Positions 35,981 to 44,440 of a stretch of DNA of 59,765 nt are shown one piece after another. Made by a program: the position numbers and the translations under genes. Position 1 is the first letter of the stretch. Every line of letters begins with the position of its first letter. The DNA comes from Candidatus Lernaella stagnicola (GTDB lineage Bacteria > Lernaellota > Lernaellaia > Lernaellales > Lernaellaceae): contig JAVCCK010000020.1 in NCBI GenBank assembly GCA_030765525.1, forward strand, positions 241,286 through 301,050, in the 5' to 3' direction. The notes below the pieces were generated by a model, which was not told the DNA's origin, ran no database searches, and saw nothing but the letters and a program-made list of their open reading frames with translations.

Positions 35981-36988
35981 ATGAAAATTCTTGGTGTCGA
36001 AACCAGTTGTGACGATACATCGGCCGCCGTGGTCACCGACGGGCGCACCGTTCACTCCTGCATCGTAAGCAGTCAAAACGAGTTTCACCGGCGATTCGGC
36101 GGTGTCGTACCCGAAGTGGCCAGCCGCGCCCACATGGAGGTTATCGACGCCGTGTGTGCCGACGCCCTCGAACGCGCCGGCGTGTCGGTCGACGGAATCG
36201 ACGCCGTGGCGGTCACCAACGGCCCGGGCCTGGTCGGCTCCATCCTCGTCGGCCTGGGCTTCGCCAAGGGCTTTGCCTATGCGCGCGACTTGCCGTTCTT
36301 AGGCGTCAATCACTTGGAAGGGCACATTGCTGCCGCGTTTCTCGATGCCGAAGAACCGCATTTCCCCTTCACGGCGTTGGTCGTATCCGGCGGTCACACC
36401 CACCTGTACGAAGTGCAGGATTTTTTCACCATGAAGTTGTTGGGACAAACCGTTGACGACGCCGCGGGCGAGGCTTTCGACAAAGTCGCCAAACTGTTGG
36501 GCCTGGATTTCCCCGGCGGTATCGCTATCGATCGCCTGGCCCGTGAGGGCGACGAACGCGCCTTCGATTTGCCGCGGCCGATGCTGCACAGTGGCGATTT
36601 AATGATGAGCTTCTCCGGCTTGAAGACCGCGGTGCGCCGCCTCGTCGAGCAAGCAGGCGGCCCCGACAAACTGCCGTTGGCCGATGTGGCCGCCTCCTTT
36701 CAAGCGGCGGTCGTCGATACCTTGGTGGCGAAAAGCGCTGCCGCGATGGAACGAGCCGAACACCGGCGACTCGTGATATGCGGCGGCGTGTCCGCCAACA
36801 GCCGACTACGTGCCGCTGCCGCCGAGGCGTGCGAGGCGCGCGGGCTTTCGCTGGTGATGCCCAGTCTCGCCTATTGCACCGACAACGCCGCCATGATCGC
36901 CGGTGCGGGCTATCACCGCCTCGTGGCCGGTCAGCGTTCCGGGCTTGATCTCAACAGCTACGCCACGCTCTCCGGGGCTCCGGCATGA
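35981..36988 (+). CDS. tsaD: tRNA N6-adenosine threonylcarbamoyltransferase
   Basis: 335 residues, the standard length. It transfers the threonylcarbamoyl group to A37 of ANN-decoding tRNAs, with TsaB/TsaE partners encoded elsewhere. Start MKILGVETSCDDTSAAVV, metal site HLEGH (His111, His115), ATP-binding VSGGHTHLY and GGVSANSRLR, late SLAYCTDNAAMIA with the metal-binding Asp. It is the first of four overlapping genes (four-base overlap with the next). No ribosome site of note; ATG at 35981. Confidence 0.97.
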   Translation: MKILGVETSCDDTSAAVVTDGRTVHSCIVSSQNEFHRRFGGVVPEVASRAHMEVIDAVCADALERAGVSVDGIDAVAVTNGPGLVGSILVGLGFAKGFAYARDLPFLGVNHLEGHIAAAFLDAEEPHFPFTALVVSGGHTHLYEVQDFFTMKLLGQTVDDAAGEAFDKVAKLLGLDFPGGIAIDRLAREGDERAFDLPRPMLHSGDLMMSFSGLKTAVRRLVEQAGGPDKLPLADVAASFQAAVVDTLVAKSAAAMERAEHRRLVICGGVSANSRLRAAAAEACEARGLSLVMPSLAYCTDNAAMIAGAGYHRLVAGQRSGLDLNSYATLSGAPA

Positions 36989-37461
36989 ATTGGCTGAAAA
37001 GGAAGTGGATCCAGTTCTACACGACCTTCGTGAGCCTGAAGGGCTCGCCGGAGAAAATCGCACAAGCCTTCGCGGTTGGTTTTTGGATTGCGTGGATGCC
37101 CGTGGGCACGCACACGGTGCTCGCGATTGTGCTGGCGGCGGCCTTGCGAGCCAACATGCCCGCGATGTTTCTCGGCACGTGGATCTGCAATCCGTTCACC
37201 TGTGTTCCGATCGTGGTGATTGATTACAAACTCGGATCGCTGTATGTCGGCGGCATCGATATCGCCCAATTCGATCTGGCGAGCACGAGCTTTCAGCAGT
37301 TGCTCGGCGCCGGATGGGACGTCGCCGCGCCCGTGATGCTCGGCGGCCTGCTCTTGGGCACCCTCAACGCGCTGGTCGGGTACTACCCCGTCAAATGGGC
37401 GGTGATCCGAACGCGCCGGCGGGCGCGTAATGCCGCGGCCGCGGCCGAGGCCGAAACGTGA
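36985..37461 (+). CDS. DUF2062 membrane protein
   Basis: 158 residues with three or four membrane helices. The DUF2062 signature is clear: SPEKIAQAFAVGFWIAWMPV, the Gly-Thr-His region, then MFLGTWICNPFTCVPIVVIDYKLG in part (NPFTCVPI). The function of the domain is unknown; it often sits beside glycosyltransferases or lipid A genes. Here it overlaps tsaD by four bases on one side and rsmA by four on the other, so its translation is tied to two RNA-modification genes. Confidence 0.9.
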   Translation: MNWLKRKWIQFYTTFVSLKGSPEKIAQAFAVGFWIAWMPVGTHTVLAIVLAAALRANMPAMFLGTWICNPFTCVPIVVIDYKLGSLYVGGIDIAQFDLASTSFQQLLGAGWDVAAPVMLGGLLLGTLNALVGYYPVKWAVIRTRRRARNAAAAAEAET

Positions 37462-38270
37462 GCGATTCGCCGTCGATTCCGCCGAAAAAAAGCCTTGGAC
37501 AGAATTTCCTCATCGATAAAAACCTCGCCGCGAAAATCGTCCGCGCGCTGCCGGTCGTGCCCGGCGATACCGTGCTGGAAATCGGGCCCGGCACCGGCGC
37601 GCTCACCGAACATCTTGCGGATTTGGTTCCTTCCCTCGTCGCGGTCGAAATTGACGCCCGTCTGCTGCCCGGCTTGCAGGAGCGTTTCGGCGACCGGGTT
37701 CAGTTCGTTCACGACGATATCCTGCACGTCGATCTGACCAAGCTGGCGAAAACGCGTGGCGGCCGCCTGCAGGTCATCGGCAACCTGCCGTATTACTCGT
37801 CGAGCCCCATCCTCTTTCACCTGCTGGCGCATCGCGAACACGTGCATCACGCCGTCTTGACGCTGCAGGAAGAGGTTGTCGCCCGCTGCTGTGCCGGCCC
37901 CGGGACGAAAAGCTACGGCACGCTTTCGGTGCAACTCGCGCTGTTCGCCAAACCGCGCAAACTTTTCGCCTTGCCGCCGCACGTGTTCCGACCGGCGCCG
38001 AAGGTGCGTTCGGCCGTCTTGGCGCTCGATTTCCAGTCGCCCGAGACGTCATTGCCGCGTCGTTATGACGATTTCGAGACCGTGCTGCGCGCCGCGTTCG
38101 CCCAGCGTCGCAAGACCGTGCGCAATTCCCTGAGTTCGCGGCTTGGCGCCGAAACGGCCGTAGCGATTCTGGCCGCTGCGGATATCGACGGTGGGGCGCG
38201 TGCCGAAAGTTTGATGCCGACGCGATTCACGGCGTTGGCCGACGCGCTGACCGCGTTAAGGAAGACTTAA
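37458..38270 (+). CDS. rsmA: 16S rRNA adenine dimethyltransferase
   Basis: 270 residues. KsgA/RsmA dimethylates A1518 and A1519 of 16S rRNA late in 30S assembly. Motifs: PKKSLGQNFLIDKNLAAKIV start, SAM loop LEIGPGTGALTEHL, acidic EIDARLL, motif IV IGNLPYYSSSPILF (N-L-P-Y), and the C-terminal helical domain with FAQRRKTVRNSLSS. GTG/ATG context: ATG reading from 37458 in the ATGA-like overlap with DUF2062. Overlaps the SGNH gene by one base. Confidence 0.97.
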   Translation: MSDSPSIPPKKSLGQNFLIDKNLAAKIVRALPVVPGDTVLEIGPGTGALTEHLADLVPSLVAVEIDARLLPGLQERFGDRVQFVHDDILHVDLTKLAKTRGGRLQVIGNLPYYSSSPILFHLLAHREHVHHAVLTLQEEVVARCCAGPGTKSYGTLSVQLALFAKPRKLFALPPHVFRPAPKVRSAVLALDFQSPETSLPRRYDDFETVLRAAFAQRRKTVRNSLSSRLGAETAVAILAAADIDGGARAESLMPTRFTALADALTALRKT

Positions 38271-39550
38271 TGGCCGGCGCCCGCCGTATCGGGATCCTAC
38301 TACGACGCCGCTTCCTTTACATGTTGGTACCCCTGGTAGTGCTCGTTCTGGCTGCCAATCTGATAGTGAGATGGCTTGAGTCACGCGGGGCGATCGATAC
38401 CGAGCGGCCGGACGACCGCGTGCTGCATGCTCCGGCCACACTGATCGAACAGCGCGACGGCAACTTTCACATCAGCGGCAACGGCATGATCGCAAGCCGC
38501 GTACCCGTGCAAAAAAGCGCTAACACAACACGGATTGTTTGTACCGGCGCCAGTTTCATGATGGGTACCCCTTACGTGTACCAACAAGGGCCGCAACTGG
38601 GTTATGGCGGCATCCCCAGTTGGTTGAGCGTCATGCTCTCCGAGATGTACCCGAGCCGCCACGTCGAGGTTATCAACGCCGCCGCGGGCGGCCAGACCTC
38701 CCACGCCGTCAAGCAGATTGTGAGCCGTGTGCGTCGCCTAAACCCCGATATCATCGTCGTGGCGTCGGGCAACAACGAGGGCGCGGTTACGTCGACGGCG
38801 TTGAACGAGGTGATGCACCGATGGATACTCTATCGCTTACTTAAAAAATCATTACTAGGGCAACCGCCCTTGGAAGACCGCCCCTATCTTGCACCACAGG
38901 AGGCGAACGCGGCCGACATCCAGAAAGGTTTTCGCGAAAGCCTTCAGGTGATGTCCCGGGCGGCGGCCAAGGGCGACATTCCGCTGGTGCTTTGCACGCT
39001 GCCTGTAAATTTGCGCTACGACGGCGTGTCCTTTGTGCCGCGCGAGGTGCTGGAGGAACCGGCCGTTCGGGAAGGACGCATGTTGTGCCGCGACGGGCGA
39101 ACGCAAGACGGTATCAAACGCTTGACCGAAAGTGAAAACCAGCAATGGGCGACCAAGTATATCGGTGACTGCCTCTTTGACGCGGGACGCTTCGCCGAGG
39201 CGAAAACCACGTATCGTATCAGTGTGCAGCTCAATCCACTCAATCGGGCTAAGCCGAGCTATAACGAAATCGTGCGCGAAATCGCCGAACGGCCCGGCGT
39301 CTGGTTGGCCGACTTGGCCGCGCATTTTGAGGCAGAAGCCGAGCACGGCATGATCGATCCGGGTCAGTTTTTCGATTACTGCCACATGACATGGCCGGGA
39401 TACGCCCAGAGCGCCCGCGTAATCGCCCAGGCGATAGCCGATGCACGGTTGACGCCCACCGGGCCGGACGAACCGCAACCCCTTTCGGACAACGAAACCC
39501 TCATCGAACGGAATAATTGGCAGGCGATCTACTCGTACTCACCGCCCTGA
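38270..39550 (+). CDS. Membrane-anchored SGNH/GDSL-like hydrolase
   Basis: 426 residues; the ATG shares a base with the rsmA stop (TAATG). One N-terminal anchor (YMLVPLVVLVLAANLIV). SGNH blocks are visible: block I VCTGASFMMG with the Ser, Gly in NAAAGGQTSH, the Asn of VASGNNEGA, and the catalytic Asp-x-x-His DYCHMTWPG near residue 365. Enzymes of this kind act as esterases or acetyltransferases on envelope glycans. The fold is interrupted at about 265-330 by a helical TPR-like stretch (GDCLFDAGRFAEAKTTYRIS). It converges on the exopolysaccharide export operon and might modify the polymer. Confidence 0.8.
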   Translation: MAGARRIGILLRRRFLYMLVPLVVLVLAANLIVRWLESRGAIDTERPDDRVLHAPATLIEQRDGNFHISGNGMIASRVPVQKSANTTRIVCTGASFMMGTPYVYQQGPQLGYGGIPSWLSVMLSEMYPSRHVEVINAAAGGQTSHAVKQIVSRVRRLNPDIIVVASGNNEGAVTSTALNEVMHRWILYRLLKKSLLGQPPLEDRPYLAPQEANAADIQKGFRESLQVMSRAAAKGDIPLVLCTLPVNLRYDGVSFVPREVLEEPAVREGRMLCRDGRTQDGIKRLTESENQQWATKYIGDCLFDAGRFAEAKTTYRISVQLNPLNRAKPSYNEIVREIAERPGVWLADLAAHFEAEAEHGMIDPGQFFDYCHMTWPGYAQSARVIAQAIADARLTPTGPDEPQPLSDNETLIERNNWQAIYSYSPP

Positions 39551-39592
39551 GTCGGGCGGGACGGATCAAGCGGCCGGCAAATTCATACCAGT

Positions 39593-40852
39593 TTAGAAGG
39601 ATAACCAATCGGGGCGGGGCGAGGTCAATCCGAGCCGCAGCGTTACGCGGTGCGCCACGGTTCGCGCATCGGTAGCGCCGTCGGGCGCGTAGCTGAACTG
39701 TTCCAGGTAATTGTACGCCGCGCCGACGCCGAACCAGTTCCAAGGGTAATAGTTGATCGCCGCCGTGGCGCGCCAGGCGTCGAGGTCGGTGGCATCCTGC
39801 AGGTAATTGGTGAAGCTGCCTTCCTGGTAGGTTTCCAGTTGTCGCAGCCATTGCTCATCCACCCGCGCCGAGACCGCGTTGGTCACCACGCCGCCTTCGA
39901 GGCCGTGGGCCGGGGCGAAGGTCCGGTTGTATACCAAGCCCGCGCGCATGCGCCAGAAAAGCTGCGTCACTTCCATTCGCTGGTACCATTCCAGTTCATC
40001 GAGTTGGTACACGCCGTTTGGCTCCGAGGCCGGCACGATCAAACCCGAGCGCACCTGGAACGACAGGCTCGCGGTCGCCAGATACTCGAGGCCGACGCCG
40101 GGAATGTGCGTGTCGAAATCCGCCGGATCGTCCAATGCCGTCGGGAAACCGGGGTCCATCGCCACTTCGTCATCCCAATAGTGGCGCAGGAAGTCGAAAT
40201 CCGGCGAATACAACGCTCGATTGTACGCGTAGAACACAAACAACCGGTGATTCGCCGCGAACTGATGGGCCCATTCGACGCTCACTTGGTGCTCGACCGT
40301 GTCCGACACATCGTCTTCCCGAAATTCGGTCGTCGCGAAAGCGTAGCCGCCTTCCAGGTTGTCGATCCGCGACATTTGCCACAAGCTGCTGGCGAAAATG
40401 CGGTTGGCGATGGATTCGGTCCGCAGGGTTTCCAGATCGCGGCCCTCGGAGAAAGGCTGGTCGCGCGGATCGGTTACGAACATCAACTCGTCACCCACGG
40501 TCGTGCGCCACCGCGGATTGATCCAGTAACTCCAACCGAGCCCGCCGTTGTAATATTCCGGCCAGCCGCTTTGATCCTCGTGCTCGAACACGTGCCGGAA
40601 GGTCGCGGCGAAATACACAAACGACTCACTGCGGTAGGTGTCGTGTCGCAAGCGCAGCCCCGGCTGGAAGTTCACCGAAAAGGCGTCGATCTTCTCGTTG
40701 TCGGGGTCGTTTTCCGGCGTCAGGAGAAAGTTGTCGGTCCACTCACCGAAAAGCACGAAGGTAGGCAAAAGCGAGATTTTACCGGCCGCCGCCGCCACGC
40801 CGGGCAGCGCCAACATCAGCACCAAAAGCAGTATCGGCAGCCGCCGCTTCAC
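39593..40852 (-). CDS. Outer-membrane beta-barrel of the EPS operon
   Basis: 419 residues from a GTG two bases after the stop of the Wza-like gene (TAG-GC-GTG). Signal peptide LMLALPGVAAAAG. The rest consists of long amphipathic strands (SFVYFAATFRHVFEHE, GGLGWSYWINPRWRTTVGDE, VSVEWAHQFAANHRLFVFYAY), and the chain ends in Trp-Leu-Ser-Phe, a Bam-type terminal Phe. Barrels of this type (BBP2 / PEP-CTERM-associated) accompany exopolysaccharide export clusters, where they may help polymer exit or anchoring. It lies last in the operon with the export lipoprotein and kinase. Confidence 0.83.
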   Translation of the reverse strand: MKRRLPILLLVLMLALPGVAAAAGKISLLPTFVLFGEWTDNFLLTPENDPDNEKIDAFSVNFQPGLRLRHDTYRSESFVYFAATFRHVFEHEDQSGWPEYYNGGLGWSYWINPRWRTTVGDELMFVTDPRDQPFSEGRDLETLRTESIANRIFASSLWQMSRIDNLEGGYAFATTEFREDDVSDTVEHQVSVEWAHQFAANHRLFVFYAYNRALYSPDFDFLRHYWDDEVAMDPGFPTALDDPADFDTHIPGVGLEYLATASLSFQVRSGLIVPASEPNGVYQLDELEWYQRMEVTQLFWRMRAGLVYNRTFAPAHGLEGGVVTNAVSARVDEQWLRQLETYQEGSFTNYLQDATDLDAWRATAAINYYPWNWFGVGAAYNYLEQFSYAPDGATDARTVAHRVTLRLGLTSPRPDWLSF

Positions 40853-40854
40853 GC

Positions 40855-41658
40855 CTACGGAACGATAATCATGTCGCCCGGCCGTAAAATCACGTCCAGA
40901 GACCGTCCGTCAATAATGCGATCGTAACTTGCCACGATGCGACGCGTTCCGTCAGCCGTTTGCCGCAACAACGTAATACGTCCCTTATTCGCAAACTGGC
41001 CGAACCCGCCGGACAGCGCGATCAGTTGCACCAGCGTCGTCGTTCCTGAAATCGGATACGTACCCGGACTTTGTACCTGTCCCTCAATGAAAACCTGGTA
41101 GGAATGCACCTCGGCAATAATGACCGTTACTTCCGGCGGTGTCTTCATGAAATCGCGTACGCGCTTGGTCAAGATCGCTTTGAGATCCGGCACGGTCAAC
41201 CCGGCGGCGCGCACATCACCCATCAGCGGCAAGGTGATGTTTCCGTCCGGCCGCACCGGCACGACGCGCGACAATTCCGCGTTTTTCCAAACGTTCACGT
41301 CGATTACATCGCCCGGGCCGATCACGAAGGCGTTGGGATCGACCGTTGCTGACGGCTTCTCACTTCCGCCGCCGCCGCCATACGGAATCAACGTACCGTT
41401 ACGATCCACCCACACGCTGACCGCCGACGGCGTTTTCTTGATCCCACTGTAGCCCCAGTTCGTTTTGCCGTCCGGAGTGATCCGTAGACTGCGGGACTCT
41501 TCGCCCTCTTCGGTCAAAAAGCGCAGCACGATCACGTCGGGCTCCATGACCTCACCGGCCACGGCTTTGGGCGGCTCCGGCGGTGTCGATTTCGAAATGG
41601 TGGCGCAGCCGGAAAAGAGCAACGCCAAGACGACCAATACGCCAAACGCCTGCTTCAT
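40855..41658 (-). CDS. Wza/GumB-like polysaccharide export lipoprotein
   Basis: 267 residues from the ATG at 41658 (GTG at 41661 equally possible), after AAGGAG; longer in-frame starts up to 41802 overlap the kinase gene and lack a signal. Lipoprotein signal LLFSGC with Cys18. Residues about 110-195 are the Poly_export domain (YVIGPGDVIDVNVWKNAELS, RPDGNITLPLMGDVRAAGLT) followed by one SLBB domain (VFIEGQVQSPGTYPISGTTTLVQLIAL in part). The first 95 residues have a small domain with DRNGTLIPYGGGG. It would form the outer-membrane or periplasm-spanning channel of the EPS machine. Confidence 0.92.
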   Translation of the reverse strand: MKQAFGVLVVLALLFSGCATISKSTPPEPPKAVAGEVMEPDVIVLRFLTEEGEESRSLRITPDGKTNWGYSGIKKTPSAVSVWVDRNGTLIPYGGGGGSEKPSATVDPNAFVIGPGDVIDVNVWKNAELSRVVPVRPDGNITLPLMGDVRAAGLTVPDLKAILTKRVRDFMKTPPEVTVIIAEVHSYQVFIEGQVQSPGTYPISGTTTLVQLIALSGGFGQFANKGRITLLRQTADGTRRIVASYDRIIDGRSLDVILRPGDMIIVP

Positions 41659-41674
41659 CACCCACGATCTCCTT

Positions 41675-43564
41675 CTAAGATTTGCCGCCGCCACTGACGA
41701 CTGAACGTGGCACCGTCGGCTTACCATATCCATAACCGTATTTCCCGTAACCATATCCATAACCGTACGCGTTGCCCTTGGCCATGGATAAACGCCCTTC
41801 AATATCGTTGAGCACGATGCCCATCAGCGGCTTCTGGTACAGGTCGTCCAGCGCCCGCGCCACGACTTCCCGCGGCGTGACACGCGCCTTAACCGCGACC
41901 AACACCCCGTCGACCATGTCGGCTAATTGCACGGTGTCGGGAATCGGAATGATCGGCGGCGAATCGACGATCACGTAGTGAAACATCCCTTTGGCTTGAT
42001 CGAGCACTGACGACATCTTCGGGCTGATCAAATACGTCAGGGGGTCCTGAGGTACGTCGCCCGCGGGCATGACGAACAAGTGCGGTAGCTCGTAGTTGTA
42101 AAAACTTTCCGTGAAGGGGATGTCGCCTTGCAGGATTTCCGACAAACCCGGCTTGCTTTCCTCGATGCCGAGCACCTGGTGCACTTTCGGCGCGTGCAAA
42201 TCGCCATCGATCAACAACACCCGCACGCCGGGCTCCTGCGCGATCGTCGCCGCCAGGTTGATGCTGGTGATCGTTTTGCCTTCCTGCGGCACCGAGCTGG
42301 TGACCAGTATTACGCGGCGGGATGCCTGCTCCGGATCGTTGCTCAACTTGTTCCACAGCACGTGGTACTGCCGTACCGCCCCGGGGTCCTGCCCCATGAC
42401 GGCGGGCATCAATTCCTTGTCGGCTTTGTGGGTAACACGTACGATACCCACGCGATCGGGCAGGTCGACCACCGCCGGCAGGTCCGGGCGCTTGCCGCTA
42501 CGCGGCCGCCGGCGAATGCGGCGAATCTTACGCACTTTCTGCTCGACTTGCCGCCCATCCGGCAATTGGATGATCCGCCGGACGATCCGCACTTCCTCGC
42601 GGTGATCGTCCATGTCGGAAACCTCTTCGGTTTCCACCGGTCGGGCCTCGACCGCGGCCGGGGGGTAACTGGGATCGTTGCTTTCGACAACTGCCGGTTG
42701 CGCCGGCGCTTCCTTGTCGATCGGCGCCGCCGGTTCTTCCACTTCTTCGGTTTCCGAGAGCTGCATGAGGTCTTCGTAGGTTTCCCGCACGAATTCCGGA
42801 TTGATGGTTTTCTTCTTGCGGGCCATCCCGATCAACAGCGCGTTGTCACAAATGGTGTTAATCAAACGGGGGATACCCTTGCTGTAGCGGAAAATCAGAT
42901 CCACCGCGTCATCGGAGAACACTGCCGTGGGGTCCTCGGCGCCGGCCTGAGACAAACGGTGGTGCATGTACGCCCGCGTGTCCTTGTAGGAGAGGGGCAG
43001 GATCTCCGTGCGCAAGTTGATCCGCTGCTTGAGTTGCCGGAATTTGTGGCTGTTGAGCACCAGCTTAAGCTCCGGCTGGCCGACCAACACAATTTGCAGC
43101 AATTTGCCGTGACGGGTTTCCAAATTGGTGAGAAACACGAGTTCGTTGAAGATGTCTTCGGACATGTTGTGGCCTTCGTCGATAATCAAAATCGACCGCT
43201 GGCCCTCCGCGGCGCGTGCTTCGAGATACTTGCGCAGGATCAACACATTTTCGGCCCGTTCGCCGCCTTTTTCCTCGATCTCAAAATCGGCAAAGACGTA
43301 GCGATACAAACTCGTCGGGTCCACGTGGGTATCAAAGAGAATGGCCACTTTCGCTTCGGTCTCGATATGCGAAAGCAGCGTGTAGATCATCGTCGTTTTG
43401 CCGACGCCGACTTCGCCGGTAACCACCATCAAACTCTTGCGCTCTTGAATGCCGTAAAGCATTTGCGCCAGCGCCTCGTGGTGCGACGAGGACATAAAGA
43501 CGAATTCAGGGTCCGGCGTGATAGAGAACGGCAGCTTCGTCAGGCCGTAATATTCCGCATACAC
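41675..43564 (-). CDS. Fused ExeA-like AAA ATPase and BY-kinase (CpsD/Wzc-type)
   Basis: 629 residues. Residues 1-270 are an ExeA/GspA-type AAA ATPase as found in exosortase-linked EPS clusters: YYGLTKLPFSITPDPEFVF, Walker A TGEVGVGKT (49-57), Walker B ILIIDEGHN (125-133), sensor region FRQLKQRINLR. A charged linker (271-395) follows with RRIRRRPRSGKR. Residues 396-590 are a bacterial tyrosine kinase domain: Walker A SSVPQEGKT (423-431), A' LLIDGDLHAPK (450-460), Walker B VIVDSPP (531-537). The tail has seven Tyr between 600 and 613, the autophosphorylation cluster. No Wzz-like membrane part is fused. It is the first gene of the export operon; GGAG lies 12 bases before the ATG. Confidence 0.92.
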   Translation of the reverse strand: MYAEYYGLTKLPFSITPDPEFVFMSSSHHEALAQMLYGIQERKSLMVVTGEVGVGKTTMIYTLLSHIETEAKVAILFDTHVDPTSLYRYVFADFEIEEKGGERAENVLILRKYLEARAAEGQRSILIIDEGHNMSEDIFNELVFLTNLETRHGKLLQIVLVGQPELKLVLNSHKFRQLKQRINLRTEILPLSYKDTRAYMHHRLSQAGAEDPTAVFSDDAVDLIFRYSKGIPRLINTICDNALLIGMARKKKTINPEFVRETYEDLMQLSETEEVEEPAAPIDKEAPAQPAVVESNDPSYPPAAVEARPVETEEVSDMDDHREEVRIVRRIIQLPDGRQVEQKVRKIRRIRRRPRSGKRPDLPAVVDLPDRVGIVRVTHKADKELMPAVMGQDPGAVRQYHVLWNKLSNDPEQASRRVILVTSSVPQEGKTITSINLAATIAQEPGVRVLLIDGDLHAPKVHQVLGIEESKPGLSEILQGDIPFTESFYNYELPHLFVMPAGDVPQDPLTYLISPKMSSVLDQAKGMFHYVIVDSPPIIPIPDTVQLADMVDGVLVAVKARVTPREVVARALDDLYQKPLMGIVLNDIEGRLSMAKGNAYGYGYGYGKYGYGYGKPTVPRSVVSGGGKS

Positions 43565-43872
43565 GTAGTTTACTCCAGACGTTGGGTAATCGAAGAACGC
43601 TTAGCATGCCGCCTGAGTCAAGTCAAGTAAACAGGACCCGAGCGCTAAGCGCTTGCTGAGTTATTTTGCGATCCAAGCCCCTCAGCGGCTCCACTACAAT
43701 TTGCGTCACGTATCCGGCGAAGACACCAAATATGGAAAAAACCGCCCCTTAGGGGCACTTTTCCCACTTGCAAACTTCTGATTGATGGGCTACGTATTAT
43801 TCAGATTTCACTAACTGCTGGAAATCGCCGCGTGGCTTACAGCCGCGCCGCCACGTAAGCAAGGATACGCCG
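43565..43872. promoter_or_regulatory. 308-bp divergent regulatory region with palindrome and hairpins
   Basis: Separates the EPS operon (minus) from the VOC gene (plus). It holds a perfect 13-bp palindrome AGCGCTAAGCGCT at 43638-43650, a -35-like TTGACTTGACT on the minus strand around 43618-43628 with a poor -10, a GCCCC-TTA-GGGGC hairpin at 43744-43756 followed on the minus strand by GGTTTTTT, and a CGTGGC/GCCACG hairpin at about 43831-43856 just before the VOC gene. No gene is seen. Confidence 0.45.
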
Positions 43873-44238
43873 ATGTCCAACGCCGGAACCGGGTTGCTGA
43901 TTTGGCTTTCGGTGAGTGATCTTTCCACCGCCAACAATTTTTACACTGAGTTGTTGGGTCTGAAGCCGGTGCACGTCAATCAAGACGTGGGCTGGGCCGA
44001 ATTGCTGCACCCGGGTTGCGGCGCTCACGTGGGGCTGAGATTGGCGGAAAAAGATGAAATTATCCCCGCCGGGGGGGCAACTCTCACCTTCGATGTCAAC
44101 GATCTGGAAAACGCCGTCGCCGGGCTGGAACGAAAAGGCGTTACGTTCATCACTGGCGTGATGAACTTGAACGGATATAGTTTCGCTACTTTTGTCGATC
44201 CGGACGGTAACATTCTGCAATTGCGCCAGGTTTCGTGA
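43873..44238 (+). CDS. VOC (glyoxalase/bleomycin resistance) family protein
   Basis: 121 residues, ATG after AAGCAAGGA. Two beta-alpha-beta-beta-beta modules of the vicinal oxygen chelate fold: GLLIWLSVSDLSTANNFYTE, LGLKPVHVNQDVGWAELLHPG, then TLTFDVNDLENAVAGLERKG and FATFVDPDGNILQLRQ. The metal-site His/Glu positions are only partly kept, so substrate and activity cannot be read (dioxygenase, isomerase or binding protein). A terminator lies 120 bases downstream; it is a single-gene unit. Confidence 0.88.
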   Translation: MSNAGTGLLIWLSVSDLSTANNFYTELLGLKPVHVNQDVGWAELLHPGCGAHVGLRLAEKDEIIPAGGATLTFDVNDLENAVAGLERKGVTFITGVMNLNGYSFATFVDPDGNILQLRQVS

Positions 44239-44361
44239 TCTGCGCGCGTAGCAACTTTCGACGAAGGCCGCGAACGGAACGCACGAGGTATTAGGGCTAG
44301 ATTTCCCCAGTTGGGGGATTGGGGCACGTTCGCAACTCGGTAAGACCTTTTTTCTCTAGTG

Positions 44362-44387
44362 TGGCGGCCGCAGGGCCGCCATTTTTT
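44362..44387 (+). terminator. rho-independent terminator
   Basis: TGGCGGCC (44362-44369), loop GCAG, GGCCGCCA (44374-44381) and six T residues. It terminates the VOC transcript 120 bases after its stop. Confidence 0.9.
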
Positions 44388-44440
44388 ATCGGGGCTTACC
44401 GTGTCCCGGTGACACGAGTACGGCGGGCCTGGGCGTGGAG

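Noticed and set aside
43744-43756. GCCCC-TTA-GGGGC hairpin as a terminator
   Set aside because: The T-tract is on the minus strand, but no minus-strand gene lies to its right, so no transcript is known that it would end; kept only as a note.
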